A stretch of DNA of 64,000 bases from NCBI RefSeq assembly GCF_033170385.1, contig NZ_CP126170.1, forward strand, positions 451,001 to 515,000, given 5' to 3'. The notes under the pieces are model-generated. The model was given only the letters and a program-made list of their open reading frames with translations. It did not search any database and was not told where the DNA came from. This document shows, piece after piece, positions 26,491-34,789 of this stretch (positions are counted from its first letter, which is position 1; each line of letters starts with the position of its first letter). The DNA is from Xanthomonas rydalmerensis. GTDB taxonomy: Bacteria; Pseudomonadota; Gammaproteobacteria; Xanthomonadales; Xanthomonadaceae. The translations under genes were made by a program, and so were the position numbers.

Positions 26491-27534
26491 TCAGACCAGG
26501 GCGGCGGCGATCGCCGGCGTGGGCTGGGCGGTGATGTCCGCGTGCACGGTGCCGGGGTGGTCGTGCGCGTCGGCATCCACCGTCACCTGCATCGGCCGCA
26601 GCCCCAGCCGCGCGAACAGCGCCTGGTCGCGCTCGGTGTCCGGGTTGCCGGTGGTCAGCAGCTTCTCGCCGTAGAAGATCGAGTTGGCGCCGGCGCAGAA
26701 GCACAGCGCCTGCAGTTCGTCGCTCATGCTCTCGCGCCCGGCCGACAGCCGCACCATCGCCCGCGGCATCGCGATGCGGGCAACGGCAATCGTGCGCACG
26801 AACTCGAACGGGTCCAGCTCGACCGTGCCGTGCAGCGGGGTGCCGGCGACCTGCACCAGGCGGTTGATCGGCACCGAGTCCGGATGCACCGGCAGGTTGG
26901 CCAGCGCTTGCAGCAGGCCGGCGCGCTGGTCGCGCGACTCGCCCATGCCGACGATGCCGCCGCAGCAGGTCTTCAGGCCGGCGTCACGGACGTGGGTCAG
27001 CGTGTCCAGGCGGTCCTGGTACTGGCGGGTGTGGATGATCGAGTCGTAGAAATCCGGCGCGGTGTCCAGATTGTGGTTGTAGTAGTCCAGCCCGGCCGCC
27101 TTCAGCGCCTGCGCCTGGGTGCCGTCGAGCATGCCCAGGGTGGCGCAGGTCTCCAGGCCCAGCGCCTTCACCTCGCGGATCATCTCCGCCACCTTCGGGA
27201 TGTCGCGGTCCTTGGGCGAGCGCCAGGCCGCGCCCATGCAGAACCGCGAGGCGCCGGCGGCCTTGGCCTGGCGCGCCTTGTCCAGCACCGCCTCGGTGCT
27301 CATCAGCTTCTGCGCTTCCACGCCGGTGGCGTAGCGCTGCGCCTGCGGGCAGTACGCGCAGTCTTCCGGGCAGCCGCCGGTCTTCACCGACAGCAGGGTG
27401 GACACCTGCACCTGTGCCGGATCGAAGTGTTCGCGGTGCACGGCGGCGGCGCGGTGCAGCAGTTCCGGGAACGGCAGATCGAACAGGGCAAGCAATTCCT
27501 GGCGTTGCCAGTCGTGTCGGACGACAGCGGACAT
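26491..27534 (-). CDS. bioB: Biotin synthase BioB
   Basis: Radical SAM enzyme of 347 aa that inserts sulphur into dethiobiotin. The CxxxCxxC cluster is [12 protein letters not shown] (Cys55, 59, 62); [20 protein letters not shown] and [10 protein letters not shown] are family blocks for the second cluster and substrate. The ATG at 27534 has AGGAAAC upstream; the longer frame extends into the comF region and is rejected. It is the first gene of the minus-strand biotin cluster. A hairpin (CGCCCTGG/CCAGGGCG, 26481-26503) spans its stop codon and may limit read-through into bioF. Confidence 0.96.
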   Translation of the reverse strand: MSAVVRHDWQRQELLALFDLPFPELLHRAAAVHREHFDPAQVQVSTLLSVKTGGCPEDCAYCPQAQRYATGVEAQKLMSTEAVLDKARQAKAAGASRFCMGAAWRSPKDRDIPKVAEMIREVKALGLETCATLGMLDGTQAQALKAAGLDYYNHNLDTAPDFYDSIIHTRQYQDRLDTLTHVRDAGLKTCCGGIVGMGESRDQRAGLLQALANLPVHPDSVPINRLVQVAGTPLHGTVELDPFEFVRTIAVARIAMPRAMVRLSAGRESMSDELQALCFCAGANSIFYGEKLLTTGNPDTERDQALFARLGLRPMQVTVDADAHDHPGTVHADITAQPTPAIAAALV

Positions 27535-27571
27535 GGGGGTTTCCTGACGGTCAGCGGCTGGGAAAGCGGGC

Positions 27572-27600
27572 AGTCTGGTGAGCATGCAAAGTCCTGTCAA
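27572..27600 (-). promoter_or_regulatory. Candidate bioB promoter
   Basis: On the minus strand TTGACA (27600 to 27595) is a perfect -35 hexamer, followed after 17 bases by CAGACT (27577 to 27572), a weak -10. Transcription would start about 30 bases before the bioB ATG. The -35 lies inside the BirA-like palindrome. Confidence 0.4.
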
Positions 27601-28321
27601 CTTCACGATGCTTGGTTTGGTTGACGGTGGCTGGCGGTGGCTGCAGCGCCGCCTGCTGCCGGAACGCTGCCTGGTCTGCGGGGAGCCTGGCGTGCCGGGC
27701 CTGGACCTGTGTGCGGCCTGTCGCGAAGGCGTGCCCTGGAATGCGGCGGCCTGCTGCCGCTGTGCGCTGCCGTTGCCGGCGCTGGATGCCGAGCAGGTCT
27801 GCGGCGTGTGCCAACGCCGGCCGCCGCCGCTGGAGCGGGTCGCCAGCGCCTGCGTGTACGCCGCGCCGGTCGATGGCCTATTGCGTCGCTTCAAGTTCCA
27901 CCAGGACCTGGCGGCCGGGCGGTTGCTCGCCGCGCTGCTGCAGGCACGCTGCGCGGCGCTGCCGCGGCCGCAGGCGCTGCTGCCGGTGCCGCTGCATCCG
28001 GCGCGGCTGCGCCAGCGTGGCTACGACCAGGCGCTGGAACTGGCGCGGCCATTGGCGCGCGCGTTGGCGCTGCCGCTGTGCCTGGAGCTGCAGCGAGTGC
28101 GCGCGACCGCTGCACAATCCGAACTGGATGCCCGCGCGCGCCGGCGCAATCTGCGCGGTGCGTTCGCGGTGCCGGCGTCGGCGTCAGCGGTGCTGCCGGC
28201 GCATGTGGCGCTGGTCGACGACGTGATGACCACCGGCGCGACCCTGCACGCCGCGGCACAGGCACTGCGGCGTGCCGGCGTCGCCCGGGTCGATGCCTGG
28301 GTGGTGGCGCGGGTGCCGTGA
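27584..28321 (+). CDS. comF: ComF-family phosphoribosyltransferase-like protein
   Basis: A 245-aa protein with an N-terminal double zinc-ribbon ([29 protein letters not shown]) and a C-terminal PRT domain with the PRPP loop [16 protein letters not shown]. Homologues (ComF, GntX) are needed for DNA uptake and transformation or for using DNA as nutrient. The start is uncertain: GTG at 27578, ATG at 27584 or ATG at 27608; the last would leave more room for the divergent bioB promoter. ComM, another transformation protein, is encoded 7 kb away. Confidence 0.85.
   Translation: MQSPVNFTMLGLVDGGWRWLQRRLLPERCLVCGEPGVPGLDLCAACREGVPWNAAACCRCALPLPALDAEQVCGVCQRRPPPLERVASACVYAAPVDGLLRRFKFHQDLAAGRLLAALLQARCAALPRPQALLPVPLHPARLRQRGYDQALELARPLARALALPLCLELQRVRATAAQSELDARARRRNLRGAFAVPASASAVLPAHVALVDDVMTTGATLHAAAQALRRAGVARVDAWVVARVP
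27595..27627. promoter_or_regulatory. Candidate BirA (biotin repressor) operator
   Basis: TGTCAACTT (27595-27603) and GGTTGACGG (27619-27627) form inverted half-sites 15 bases apart. The architecture matches the proteobacterial BirA operator (TTGTAAACC, 14 or 15 bases, GGTTTACAA) with a TAA/TTA to CAA/TTG change. It covers the bioB -35 hexamer and lies over the start of the divergent comF. Match quality is moderate. Confidence 0.4.
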
Positions 28322-28552
28322 GCGTGGCGCCTCTGTCGCGCGTGTGTGCAGGCGGCTGGGCTCAGCTGGAAGGCGCCCGGGGCGGGACGCTTTGCGTGCC
28401 GTGCAAGACAACCGGTACGCGCCGCGTTGCGCGCGTATCGGCCGACGCGCTGCAGCGGCGGTCTCCGCCAGGCGCTTGTGCCTGTGCGTATGAACGGTCG
28501 GCAGACGCACGCGGCTTTATGATCGTGACGACCTCAACGAAAGGAGCTTGCG

Positions 28553-29059
28553 ATGCGCTGGATGGCTTTGGGTCTGTCGATGGCGCTGTGTGTCTTCGGT
28601 GCCACCGGGTGTGGAGACGGCAAGGCGCCGGACGCCGCCGATGCCAGCCCGGTCAAGGCGAAGATGGAATGGCGCCTGGTCAGCCACACACCCGCGCCCG
28701 ACTATGCCCAGGCCGACTACCACGGGCAGCCGGTGTACCTGGCGCCGCAGCCGCTGCTGGTCGTCGAGAATGCGGCGACCGTGGCGCCCGCCGACAACGG
28801 CGATGGGCAGCCGGCGCTGGATCTGCGCTTTCCTGGACACGGCCAACGTCTGACCCAGGCCACCGAGCAGAATGTCGGCAAGCCGATCGCGCTGTTGGCC
28901 GACGGCCGGGTGCTGACCGTGGCCACGATCATGGCGCCGTTGCCGGGCGATAGCCTGCGGATCAGCGGGCTGCAGGACGTGCAGGAACAGCAGCGGGCAT
29001 TCGCGCTGTTGACCCGCGCGCCGGCCGCGGATGCGCCAGCGCAGGACGGCAAGCGCTAG
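28553..29059 (+). CDS. Lipoprotein with SecD P1-head-like domain
   Basis: A 168-aa exported protein. The signal ends near Cys20 (FGATGCGDG), a weak lipobox. The later part reads NVGKPIALLADGRVL then TVATIMAPLPGDSLRISG, closely resembling the ENVGKRLAIVLDGKV...SAPVI...I.GG...ISG block in the periplasmic P1 head of SecD. SecD is a 600-residue membrane protein, so this is a free-standing soluble version. A strong AAAGGAG precedes the ATG at 28553. It stands alone; an accessory secretion role is inference. The 231 bases before it show no gene. Confidence 0.72.
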   Translation: MRWMALGLSMALCVFGATGCGDGKAPDAADASPVKAKMEWRLVSHTPAPDYAQADYHGQPVYLAPQPLLVVENAATVAPADNGDGQPALDLRFPGHGQRLTQATEQNVGKPIALLADGRVLTVATIMAPLPGDSLRISGLQDVQEQQRAFALLTRAPAADAPAQDGKR

Positions 29060-29313
29060 AACGTGCCGGTGCGATGAGGCGCGGCCGGATGCCGCGTCGT
29101 TCTCCGGTCCTGCGTGGGGCGAACCGCTGGCGTGGCTGGAGATGGGCGCTGCCTGGGCGTCACGATGTCGGCATTGCGCGTCGGGGCGAGCCAGCGTTTT
29201 GCGAGGCCGCGGCCGGCACGGCGCATCGCTGCTGACTCGCGACGGCCTGGCGCGAGAGTCGGCCCGTGCAGGGTCGAGTTTCAGAGCGCGCTGCGCGTGG
29301 GCGACGACAGGCC

Positions 29314-30216
29314 CTAGGCCGCGCGCAACGCCAGCGCCGCGGCGATGCCGGCGAAGATCGCCAGGCCGACCCAGTTGTTGTGCAGGAAGGCGCGGAAGCA
29401 CGCCGCGCGTTCGCGGTGCCGGGCCATGCGGAACTCGGCGGCCACCAGCAGTGCCGCCACGCCCAGGCCGGCCCAGTACCACACGCCCAGGGTGGCGCGG
29501 TGGCCGACGAAGGCGAGCGCGACGAACATCAGCGCGTACAGCACGCCCTGGATGACCAGGTCCAGTTCGCCGAACAGGATGGCGGTGGACTTGGAGCCGG
29601 CGCGCAGGTCGTCCTCGCGATCGACCATCGCATACCAGGTGTCGTACGCGGTGGCCCACAGGATATTGACCGCGTACAGCAGCCAGCCCAGCGCCGGCAC
29701 TTCGCCGCGGATCGCCGCGAACGCCATCGGGATGCCCCAGCCGAAGGCCATGCCCAGGTAGACCTGCGGCAGGTAGGTGTAGCGCTTCAGGTAGGGATAG
29801 CTGGCGGCCAGGAACAGCCCGACCACGCTCAGGCCGATGGTCAGCGCGTTCATCGTCAGCACCAGCGCGAACGCCACCAGCATCAGCACCGCGAACACCG
29901 CCAGCGCCTCGCGGCCGCTGACGGCGCCGGTGGCCAGCGGCCGGCTGCGGGTGCGCTCGACCTGCGGGTCCAGCCAGCGGTCGGCGTAGTCGTTGATCAC
30001 GCAGCCGGCCGAGCGGGTCAGCCACACCCCGGCGGTGAACACGCACAGGGTCCACAGCGGCGGCACCCCATCGGCGGCCAGCCACAGCGCCCACCAGGTC
30101 GGCCACAGCAGCAGCAGCACGCCGATCGGCCGGTCGCCGCGCAGCAGCTTCCAGTACTGGCCCAGGCGCGCGCGCGGCGGCAGCGCGGCAGGCGTTTCGT
30201 AGCGTTCGTAACCCAT
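29314..30216 (-). CDS. ubiA: 4-hydroxybenzoate octaprenyltransferase UbiA
   Basis: Membrane prenyltransferase of 300 aa that attaches the isoprenoid tail to 4-hydroxybenzoate in ubiquinone synthesis. The first Asp motif is NDYADRWLD (75-83), the second is in [13 protein letters not shown], and there are about eight hydrophobic helices. The N-terminal [12 protein letters not shown] segment is typical for UbiA. The 254 bases after its stop (29060-29313) are GC-rich with no visible gene. No ubiC is adjacent here. Confidence 0.95.
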   Translation of the reverse strand: MGYERYETPAALPPRARLGQYWKLLRGDRPIGVLLLLWPTWWALWLAADGVPPLWTLCVFTAGVWLTRSAGCVINDYADRWLDPQVERTRSRPLATGAVSGREALAVFAVLMLVAFALVLTMNALTIGLSVVGLFLAASYPYLKRYTYLPQVYLGMAFGWGIPMAFAAIRGEVPALGWLLYAVNILWATAYDTWYAMVDREDDLRAGSKSTAILFGELDLVIQGVLYALMFVALAFVGHRATLGVWYWAGLGVAALLVAAEFRMARHRERAACFRAFLHNNWVGLAIFAGIAAALALRAA

Positions 30217-30528
30217 CGCGCAAGGGTAGCAGCCGTGCCGTGTGGGCGGGCAGCACGCGATGATGCTGCGGTGGCGTGCGCTGCCGCGCCTGGGGCTGGC
30301 GATGGTGGGGCCGAGTGGGCGCCGGGCTGGCGTCCGCCGTTGCGCCGATCATGCAGGCAGACGACGCTGCGCGCGCTTTCAGCGCCGAGGGCCTGGTCGC
30401 CAGGCTTGGCGCGATGCCAGGCGCAGCGGGGTGCGGCGAGCTCAGCGGCCGGTCCGGGAAGGCGCATCGCTGGCCAGGGCGCGTGGGGGAGACGCGGCCC
30501 GCGAATGTCGTTAGAATGCGCGTCCGTT
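30217..30528. other. Intergenic region between ubiA and tRNA-Arg
   Basis: About 310 bases of GC-rich sequence in which short frames are open but none has a start with recognisable content. At its end TAGAAT (30512-30517) is a good -10 hexamer 12 bases before the tRNA, without an obvious -35. Confidence 0.4.
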
Positions 30529-30605
30529 GCGCCCGTAGCTCAGCCGGATAGAGTAGTGGCTTCCGAAGCCATTGGTCGGGGGTTCGAATCCCTCCGGGCG
30601 CGCCA
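30529..30605 (+). tRNA. tRNA-Arg (anticodon CCG)
   Basis: A 77-base tRNA with encoded CCA. Acceptor arms GCGCCCG (30529-30535) and CGGGCGC (30595-30601) pair fully, then discriminator G and CCA (30603-30605). The anticodon loop TTCCGAA closed by TGGC/GCCA gives anticodon CCG, which reads CGG. The T arm contains GGTTCGAATCC. It would suit integrative elements as an insertion target, but no integrase or duplicated 3' end was seen nearby. Confidence 0.95.
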
Positions 30606-30983
30606 ACTCAGTACCGCACTGCATGCCCTGCTCGCATGGCGGTTTCCGGCGACCGATCGCCGACGCCGCGTGTCTTCCCCGCTGGCCGCGATGACTGCCT
30701 CGACCCAGAAGCGCCGGAACTGGCATTGCCCGGCTGGCAGGTCGCGAGCGGAGGGCGCCGCACCGGGTTCCACCGAGCATCGGCCTGACGATCCGGTTGC
30801 TGGGCCGACAGGCGGGCCAGCGTCGCCACGCCTGCGTCTGCAACACCGCTATCGTATGCGCATGCCTGCACCCATCTTGTTGCTTCCCGTGTCCGCGCGT
30901 GTTGCCCGATATCGCAGCACGGACGCCGACACTGACGGCTTTCGCCCGCGCGCCAGGTCTGTTCCGTCGAGAAGCGCAGGGGC
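30606..30983. other. Intergenic region after tRNA-Arg, nothing recognised
   Basis: The 378 bases between the tRNA and the hydrolase gene show no supported gene, tRNA terminator or repeat. Open frames here have poor starts and no domains. Confidence 0.4.
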
Positions 30984-31817
30984 ATGACCAGTCCGCGGAC
31001 GCCCTTGCCCAAGCCTGCGGTGCGCCGGCTCGGCGCGGATGATGCGCTGGCCTATCTGCGGGTGGGCGAGGGCGCGCCGGTATTGCTGGTGCACGGGGCG
31101 CTGTGCGACTACCGCTACTGGTCGCCGCAACTGCGCGGCCTGGCCGATCGCTTCCAGCTCAGCGCACTGAGCCTGGGCCAGTACTACCCGCGGCTGCCCT
31201 CGGCGTCGCGACATGCGTTCGGCTGGCGCTGGCATGCGCAGCAGCTCGCCGCCTTCATCGCCGAGGAAGCGCGACCGGTGCATCTGGTCGGCCATTCTCG
31301 CGGCGCCGCCGTGGCCTGGCAGGCGGCGCTGCTGCGGCCGGATGCCATCGCGAGCCTGACCCTGTTCGATCCCGGCGGCCCGCAGCCGCAGGGCCTGCCA
31401 GCCGAGGTGCAGGCGGTCCGCGCGAAGGCGATCGCGCTGCTGCAGAGCGGCCAGGTCGAGGCGGGCCTGGAATGCTTCGTCGATTCGGTCAGCCAGCCCG
31501 GCGCCTGGGCGCGCAGCAGCGCGAGTTTCCGGCAGATGGTGCGCGACAACGCGCAGACCCTGGTGCCGCAGATCGGCGATGCACTCCCGGCGTACCGGCC
31601 CGAGCAGGCCGCCACCCTGGCGATGCCGGTGTTGCTGGTCGCCGGCGAACGTAGCCCGGCCCAGTACCGCGACAACGCCGCCGCGCTGGCGGCCTGGCTG
31701 CCGCAGGCGCGCCATGAGGTGCTGGCCGGGGCGTCGCACGGCATGACCTTCACCCATGCGCGCCGTTGCAACGCGTTGATCGCCGATGCGGTGGCCGCGG
31801 CCGATCGGATGCTTTGA
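30984..31817 (+). CDS. Alpha/beta-fold hydrolase
   Basis: A 277-aa hydrolase with the oxyanion segment LLVHGALCDYRYW, the nucleophile elbow VGHSRGAA, VLLVAGERSPAQY for the acid position, and a late His in AGASHGMTF. The Asp of the usual triad is not clear: the segment before the late His reads GERSPA where many relatives have D, so Glu may serve. Family members include esterases, haloperoxidases and dehalogenases; substrate unknown. Cytoplasmic, no signal peptide. It is the last clearly core-like gene before the secreted AttH pair. Confidence 0.8.
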   Translation: MTSPRTPLPKPAVRRLGADDALAYLRVGEGAPVLLVHGALCDYRYWSPQLRGLADRFQLSALSLGQYYPRLPSASRHAFGWRWHAQQLAAFIAEEARPVHLVGHSRGAAVAWQAALLRPDAIASLTLFDPGGPQPQGLPAEVQAVRAKAIALLQSGQVEAGLECFVDSVSQPGAWARSSASFRQMVRDNAQTLVPQIGDALPAYRPEQAATLAMPVLLVAGERSPAQYRDNAAALAAWLPQARHEVLAGASHGMTFTHARRCNALIADAVAAADRML

Positions 31818-32216
31818 GCCTCTGCTCACGAATACCGCGGCGTGGAACAACTTGCGCTGGACGATTATTTAGACAGGAAGCGTGACCGGCGGATTTTTAT
31901 GCGCGGCAGGTCCGTTCTTATTGCGAGCGAAGAGTATGGGCAATCTTTTTGCGAGTTGCGCATTGCCTCGGTGCGCCTGTCAGAAACTGGTTATAAATCG
32001 GACGATCGCGAGCATCGATTGAAGCGTCGCGCACTGTCACGATGAGACGTCCGTTACAGGATCGAAGTATTTAAAGATGAAGCATTGACAGCCGAAAAGG
32101 CGGGAATAGATGTTCGTCGAACACGATATCGCTGCACTGCACAAGGCGACGTCGTGTTCCACGCATTTCATCAGCTGCAGTTGCTACTTACTCAATACCA
32201 GTCAGGGGATTCCGTC
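31818..32216. other. AT-richer intergenic region before the AttH pair
   Basis: This 399-base stretch is visibly less GC-rich than its surroundings (runs such as GATTATTTAGACAGG and GTATTTAAAGATGAAG). A 67-codon frame opens with GTG at 31842 but has no ribosome site or recognisable domain, so it is not called. TTGACA near 32084 could be part of a promoter for the next gene. The composition change suggests acquired DNA. Confidence 0.4.
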
Positions 32217-33305
32217 ATGAAAATGATTCGGATGCACGGGCTCGTGCATGCTTTCGCGATCGCCGCTCTCGCGTTTTCTGCGACAGTGCTTGCGCCGGTG
32301 GCGGCAGCGCAGGCGATCGGGACATTTCCACCCATCGAAACAAGTATCTCGCTCCCGCACGACGAAGCTTCCCATCGCCAGCCCGCCGAATGGTGGTATA
32401 TGACCGGTTTCCTGGACGGGACCGATCCTTCTGGGGGAAAACACTCATACGCGTACGAATTGGTGGTATTCCAGATTGTCGGCGTCGCCAATACCCCGCC
32501 GATCTACGATGCGCATTTCGCGATCTCGGATCTGGACCGCGGCGACTTTCGCTTCAAGAAGCAGGTAGTGACCGGGCCATTCACCACCTCGACCGATCGT
32601 TTCGATCTGGATGTGGCCGGCTTCCAGATGGGCGGTTCGATGGGGAGTTACTATGCCAAGGCCGCGCCTGTGGACATGGATTACGCCATCGATCTCGGCA
32701 CGCAGGCGCTGCAGAAACCCACGTTGAACGGCACCAATGGCGTGGAAACCTACGGTGAATTCATCTCGCCGTATTACTCCTTCAACGTTAATGCAACCAG
32801 CGGCACGGTGTGGGATCACGGCGTGCCGGTCAAGGTCACCGGAACCTCCTGGTACGACCACGAGTGGGCCAACGGTATTCCCGGCGATGCCAAAAGCGGA
32901 TGGACCTGGTTCGGCGTGTCGCTGGACGACAACAGCCAATACAACATCAGTTTCTTCATCAAGGGCGACGGCACGGTCGATCAGGCGCTCGCCGTCAAGA
33001 CCGCCGACGGGCACTACACGCCGCTCGATCCCAGTGCGCTCAAGCTCCAACGGATCGGCAGCTGGACGAGTCCCAATACCGGCTACACCTATCCGGCGCA
33101 ATGGAAGGTCACCTTGCCGGACGGCGCCATCACCATCACGCCGATGCTGCAGGACGCCGAGCTGTATGCGCCGGCCACGCAGAAGTTCTATTTCGAGGGT
33201 CCGGCCAAGGTGGTCGGCACCGTGGCGGGGAAATCGATCACCGGCAAGGCGTTCGCCGAAATGAATCCGTGGGGCGTGGAATGGGGTGCGCGCGTCCTGC
33301 CTTGA
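32217..33305 (+). CDS. Secreted CrtC/AttH lipocalin-like protein, copy 1
   Basis: A 362-aa exported protein with a Sec signal peptide (FAIAALAFSATVLAPVAAAQA, cleavage near residue 32). The mature part starts with PHDEASHRQPAEWWYMTGFL, the EWWY signature of the AttH/CrtC (hydroxyneurosporene synthase-like) family, two lipocalin-like barrels. Further family blocks are GTSWYDHEW and GWTWFGVSLDD, then WTSPNTGYTYPAQW. CrtC hydrates carotenoids, but most AttH proteins have no known reaction, and no carotenoid gene is nearby. AGGGGATT precedes the ATG. A paralogue follows after 58 bases. Confidence 0.85.
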   Translation: MKMIRMHGLVHAFAIAALAFSATVLAPVAAAQAIGTFPPIETSISLPHDEASHRQPAEWWYMTGFLDGTDPSGGKHSYAYELVVFQIVGVANTPPIYDAHFAISDLDRGDFRFKKQVVTGPFTTSTDRFDLDVAGFQMGGSMGSYYAKAAPVDMDYAIDLGTQALQKPTLNGTNGVETYGEFISPYYSFNVNATSGTVWDHGVPVKVTGTSWYDHEWANGIPGDAKSGWTWFGVSLDDNSQYNISFFIKGDGTVDQALAVKTADGHYTPLDPSALKLQRIGSWTSPNTGYTYPAQWKVTLPDGAITITPMLQDAELYAPATQKFYFEGPAKVVGTVAGKSITGKAFAEMNPWGVEWGARVLP

Positions 33306-33363
33306 AGTCGTCCAATCGCATCCAGCCAGCATGACATCCGTCATCACTTTTCAGGGGATCACA

Positions 33364-34461
33364 ATGCGTCTATCCACCAGAACGTTCAGCCGCTTCCGCG
33401 GCTGGCTCGCCGCTGCCATGGTCATCGCGTGCGGCTTCTCGTCCGCACCCGCGGCCGCGCAGGTGTTCGAAGAGCCTGCACCGATACAATTGCCGCGCGA
33501 CGAAGGTCCGCACCACAGCCAGTTGGAATGGTGGTATTTCGTCGGCCACCTGTATGGCGTGGACCCGAGCGGTGCCAAGCGCGAGTTCGGTTACGAAGTC
33601 ACCGTGTTCCAGTTGTGGCCGATCGGCTCCGGACCTGCCACCTACTCCTGGCACTTCGCGGTGACCGACGTCAACAACAAGCTGCACAAGGTGGAAGAGC
33701 GCGTCGTCACCGAGCAGATTCCCGATCGGAAGGGATCGTTCGATTTCACCAACAAGGACTGGTCGATCAGCGGTTCGCAGCAGAATTACACGATCAAGGG
33801 CGCCCTCGGCGATGGACGCTTCGCCATCGACCTCAAGACCAGCAGCGACTTGCCGTTCGTGCTGCATAACGGCAATGGCGTGGTGGACTACCGGCCCATC
33901 GCCAAGACCTCCGCCTACTACTCGTCCACGGCGCTGGATACCGAAGGCACGGTCTACGACAACGGCGTGCCGATCAAGATCATCGGCACGTCGTGGCAGG
34001 ATCGCCAGTGGTTCGTGAAGGGCATGGCGTCGGACGAAAACGGCTCGTTCTTCGGCGGCGGCTGGAACTGGTTCGCCATCCAGATGGATAACGACACCCA
34101 GTACATGCTGTATTACCTGCAGGATCCCAACACCGGCGCCATCACCAACAAGTTCGGCACGCGCGTGTCCAAGGGCGTGGCGACCCCGGTGTCCGGCGAC
34201 CAGATGGACCTGCAGCGGCTGGCGACCTGGACGAGTCCGAACTCCGGCTACACCTACGAGTCGAAGTGGAACGTGATCCTGCCGGAAGGCAACCTGCTCA
34301 TCACGCCGCTGGTCGACGACCAGGAGATGCTCTGGACCGGGCACCGCACGTATTGGGAAGGCGCGTCGCAAGTGGTCGGCACCCTCAACGGCGCCGCCGT
34401 GACCGGCCGCAGCTACGTCGAAGTCAATCCGTGGCGGCAGCCCTACACCTCGCTGCCCTGA
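33364..34461 (+). CDS. Secreted CrtC/AttH lipocalin-like protein, copy 2
   Basis: A 365-aa paralogue of the preceding protein, with a signal peptide ending SSAPAAAQ. It shares LPRDEGPHHSQLEWWYFVGH, GTSWQDRQW, GWNWFAIQMDND and WTSPNSGYTYESKW with copy 1 and aligns over its whole length with many differences, so the duplication is old or both came in together. The start at 33364 is preceded by CAGGGGAT, the same ribosome-site sequence as copy 1. A hairpin follows at 34488-34515. Role unknown; both would be periplasmic or secreted. Confidence 0.86.
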   Translation: MRLSTRTFSRFRGWLAAAMVIACGFSSAPAAAQVFEEPAPIQLPRDEGPHHSQLEWWYFVGHLYGVDPSGAKREFGYEVTVFQLWPIGSGPATYSWHFAVTDVNNKLHKVEERVVTEQIPDRKGSFDFTNKDWSISGSQQNYTIKGALGDGRFAIDLKTSSDLPFVLHNGNGVVDYRPIAKTSAYYSSTALDTEGTVYDNGVPIKIIGTSWQDRQWFVKGMASDENGSFFGGGWNWFAIQMDNDTQYMLYYLQDPNTGAITNKFGTRVSKGVATPVSGDQMDLQRLATWTSPNSGYTYESKWNVILPEGNLLITPLVDDQEMLWTGHRTYWEGASQVVGTLNGAAVTGRSYVEVNPWRQPYTSLP

Positions 34462-34487
34462 TCGACCCGACGCATTGCCGTGGTTGT

Positions 34488-34515
34488 GTTCCAGGCGGAG
34501 AAATCCGCCTGGAAC
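34488..34515 (+). terminator. Perfect hairpin after the AttH pair
   Basis: GTTCCAGGCGGA (34488-34499), loop GAAA, TCCGCCTGGAAC (34504-34515): 12 paired bases with a stable tetraloop, 26 bases after the second AttH gene. The following ATCTGTATCTG is only mildly T-rich, so termination is likely but not certain. The rest of 34462-34789 shows no gene. Confidence 0.65.
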
Positions 34516-34789
34516 ATCTGTATCTGAGGGGGCTGTGGCCCTCAGTAGCCGTGGCATCGTGCCGAGCGGCGATGGCCGGCGCTCAGTGGACCGATTGCGC
34601 GACCGCCAGTCCTGAACGATGCGGCGGAAGCAAGTGTAAAAAAGCGTCCCAGGCGATCGACATCCGGGCGCGCATGCGCGATGCCGCCGATCACCTGTCC
34701 GCAAGGCGTGCCCACGCCAGGTCGTGCGGCGAATTGGGCAGACATCCGCCGTACCCAGCCGGCAGCGATGCAACCGTGTCCCGGATGCC

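Noticed and set aside
31842..32045. 67-codon frame with GTG start before the AttH pair
   Set aside because: No ribosome site, no homology I recognise, and the start is weak; described only as an intergenic region.
30529..32216. Possible genomic island inserted at tRNA-Arg
   Set aside because: No integrase and no repeated tRNA 3' end were found; reduced GC alone is not enough.
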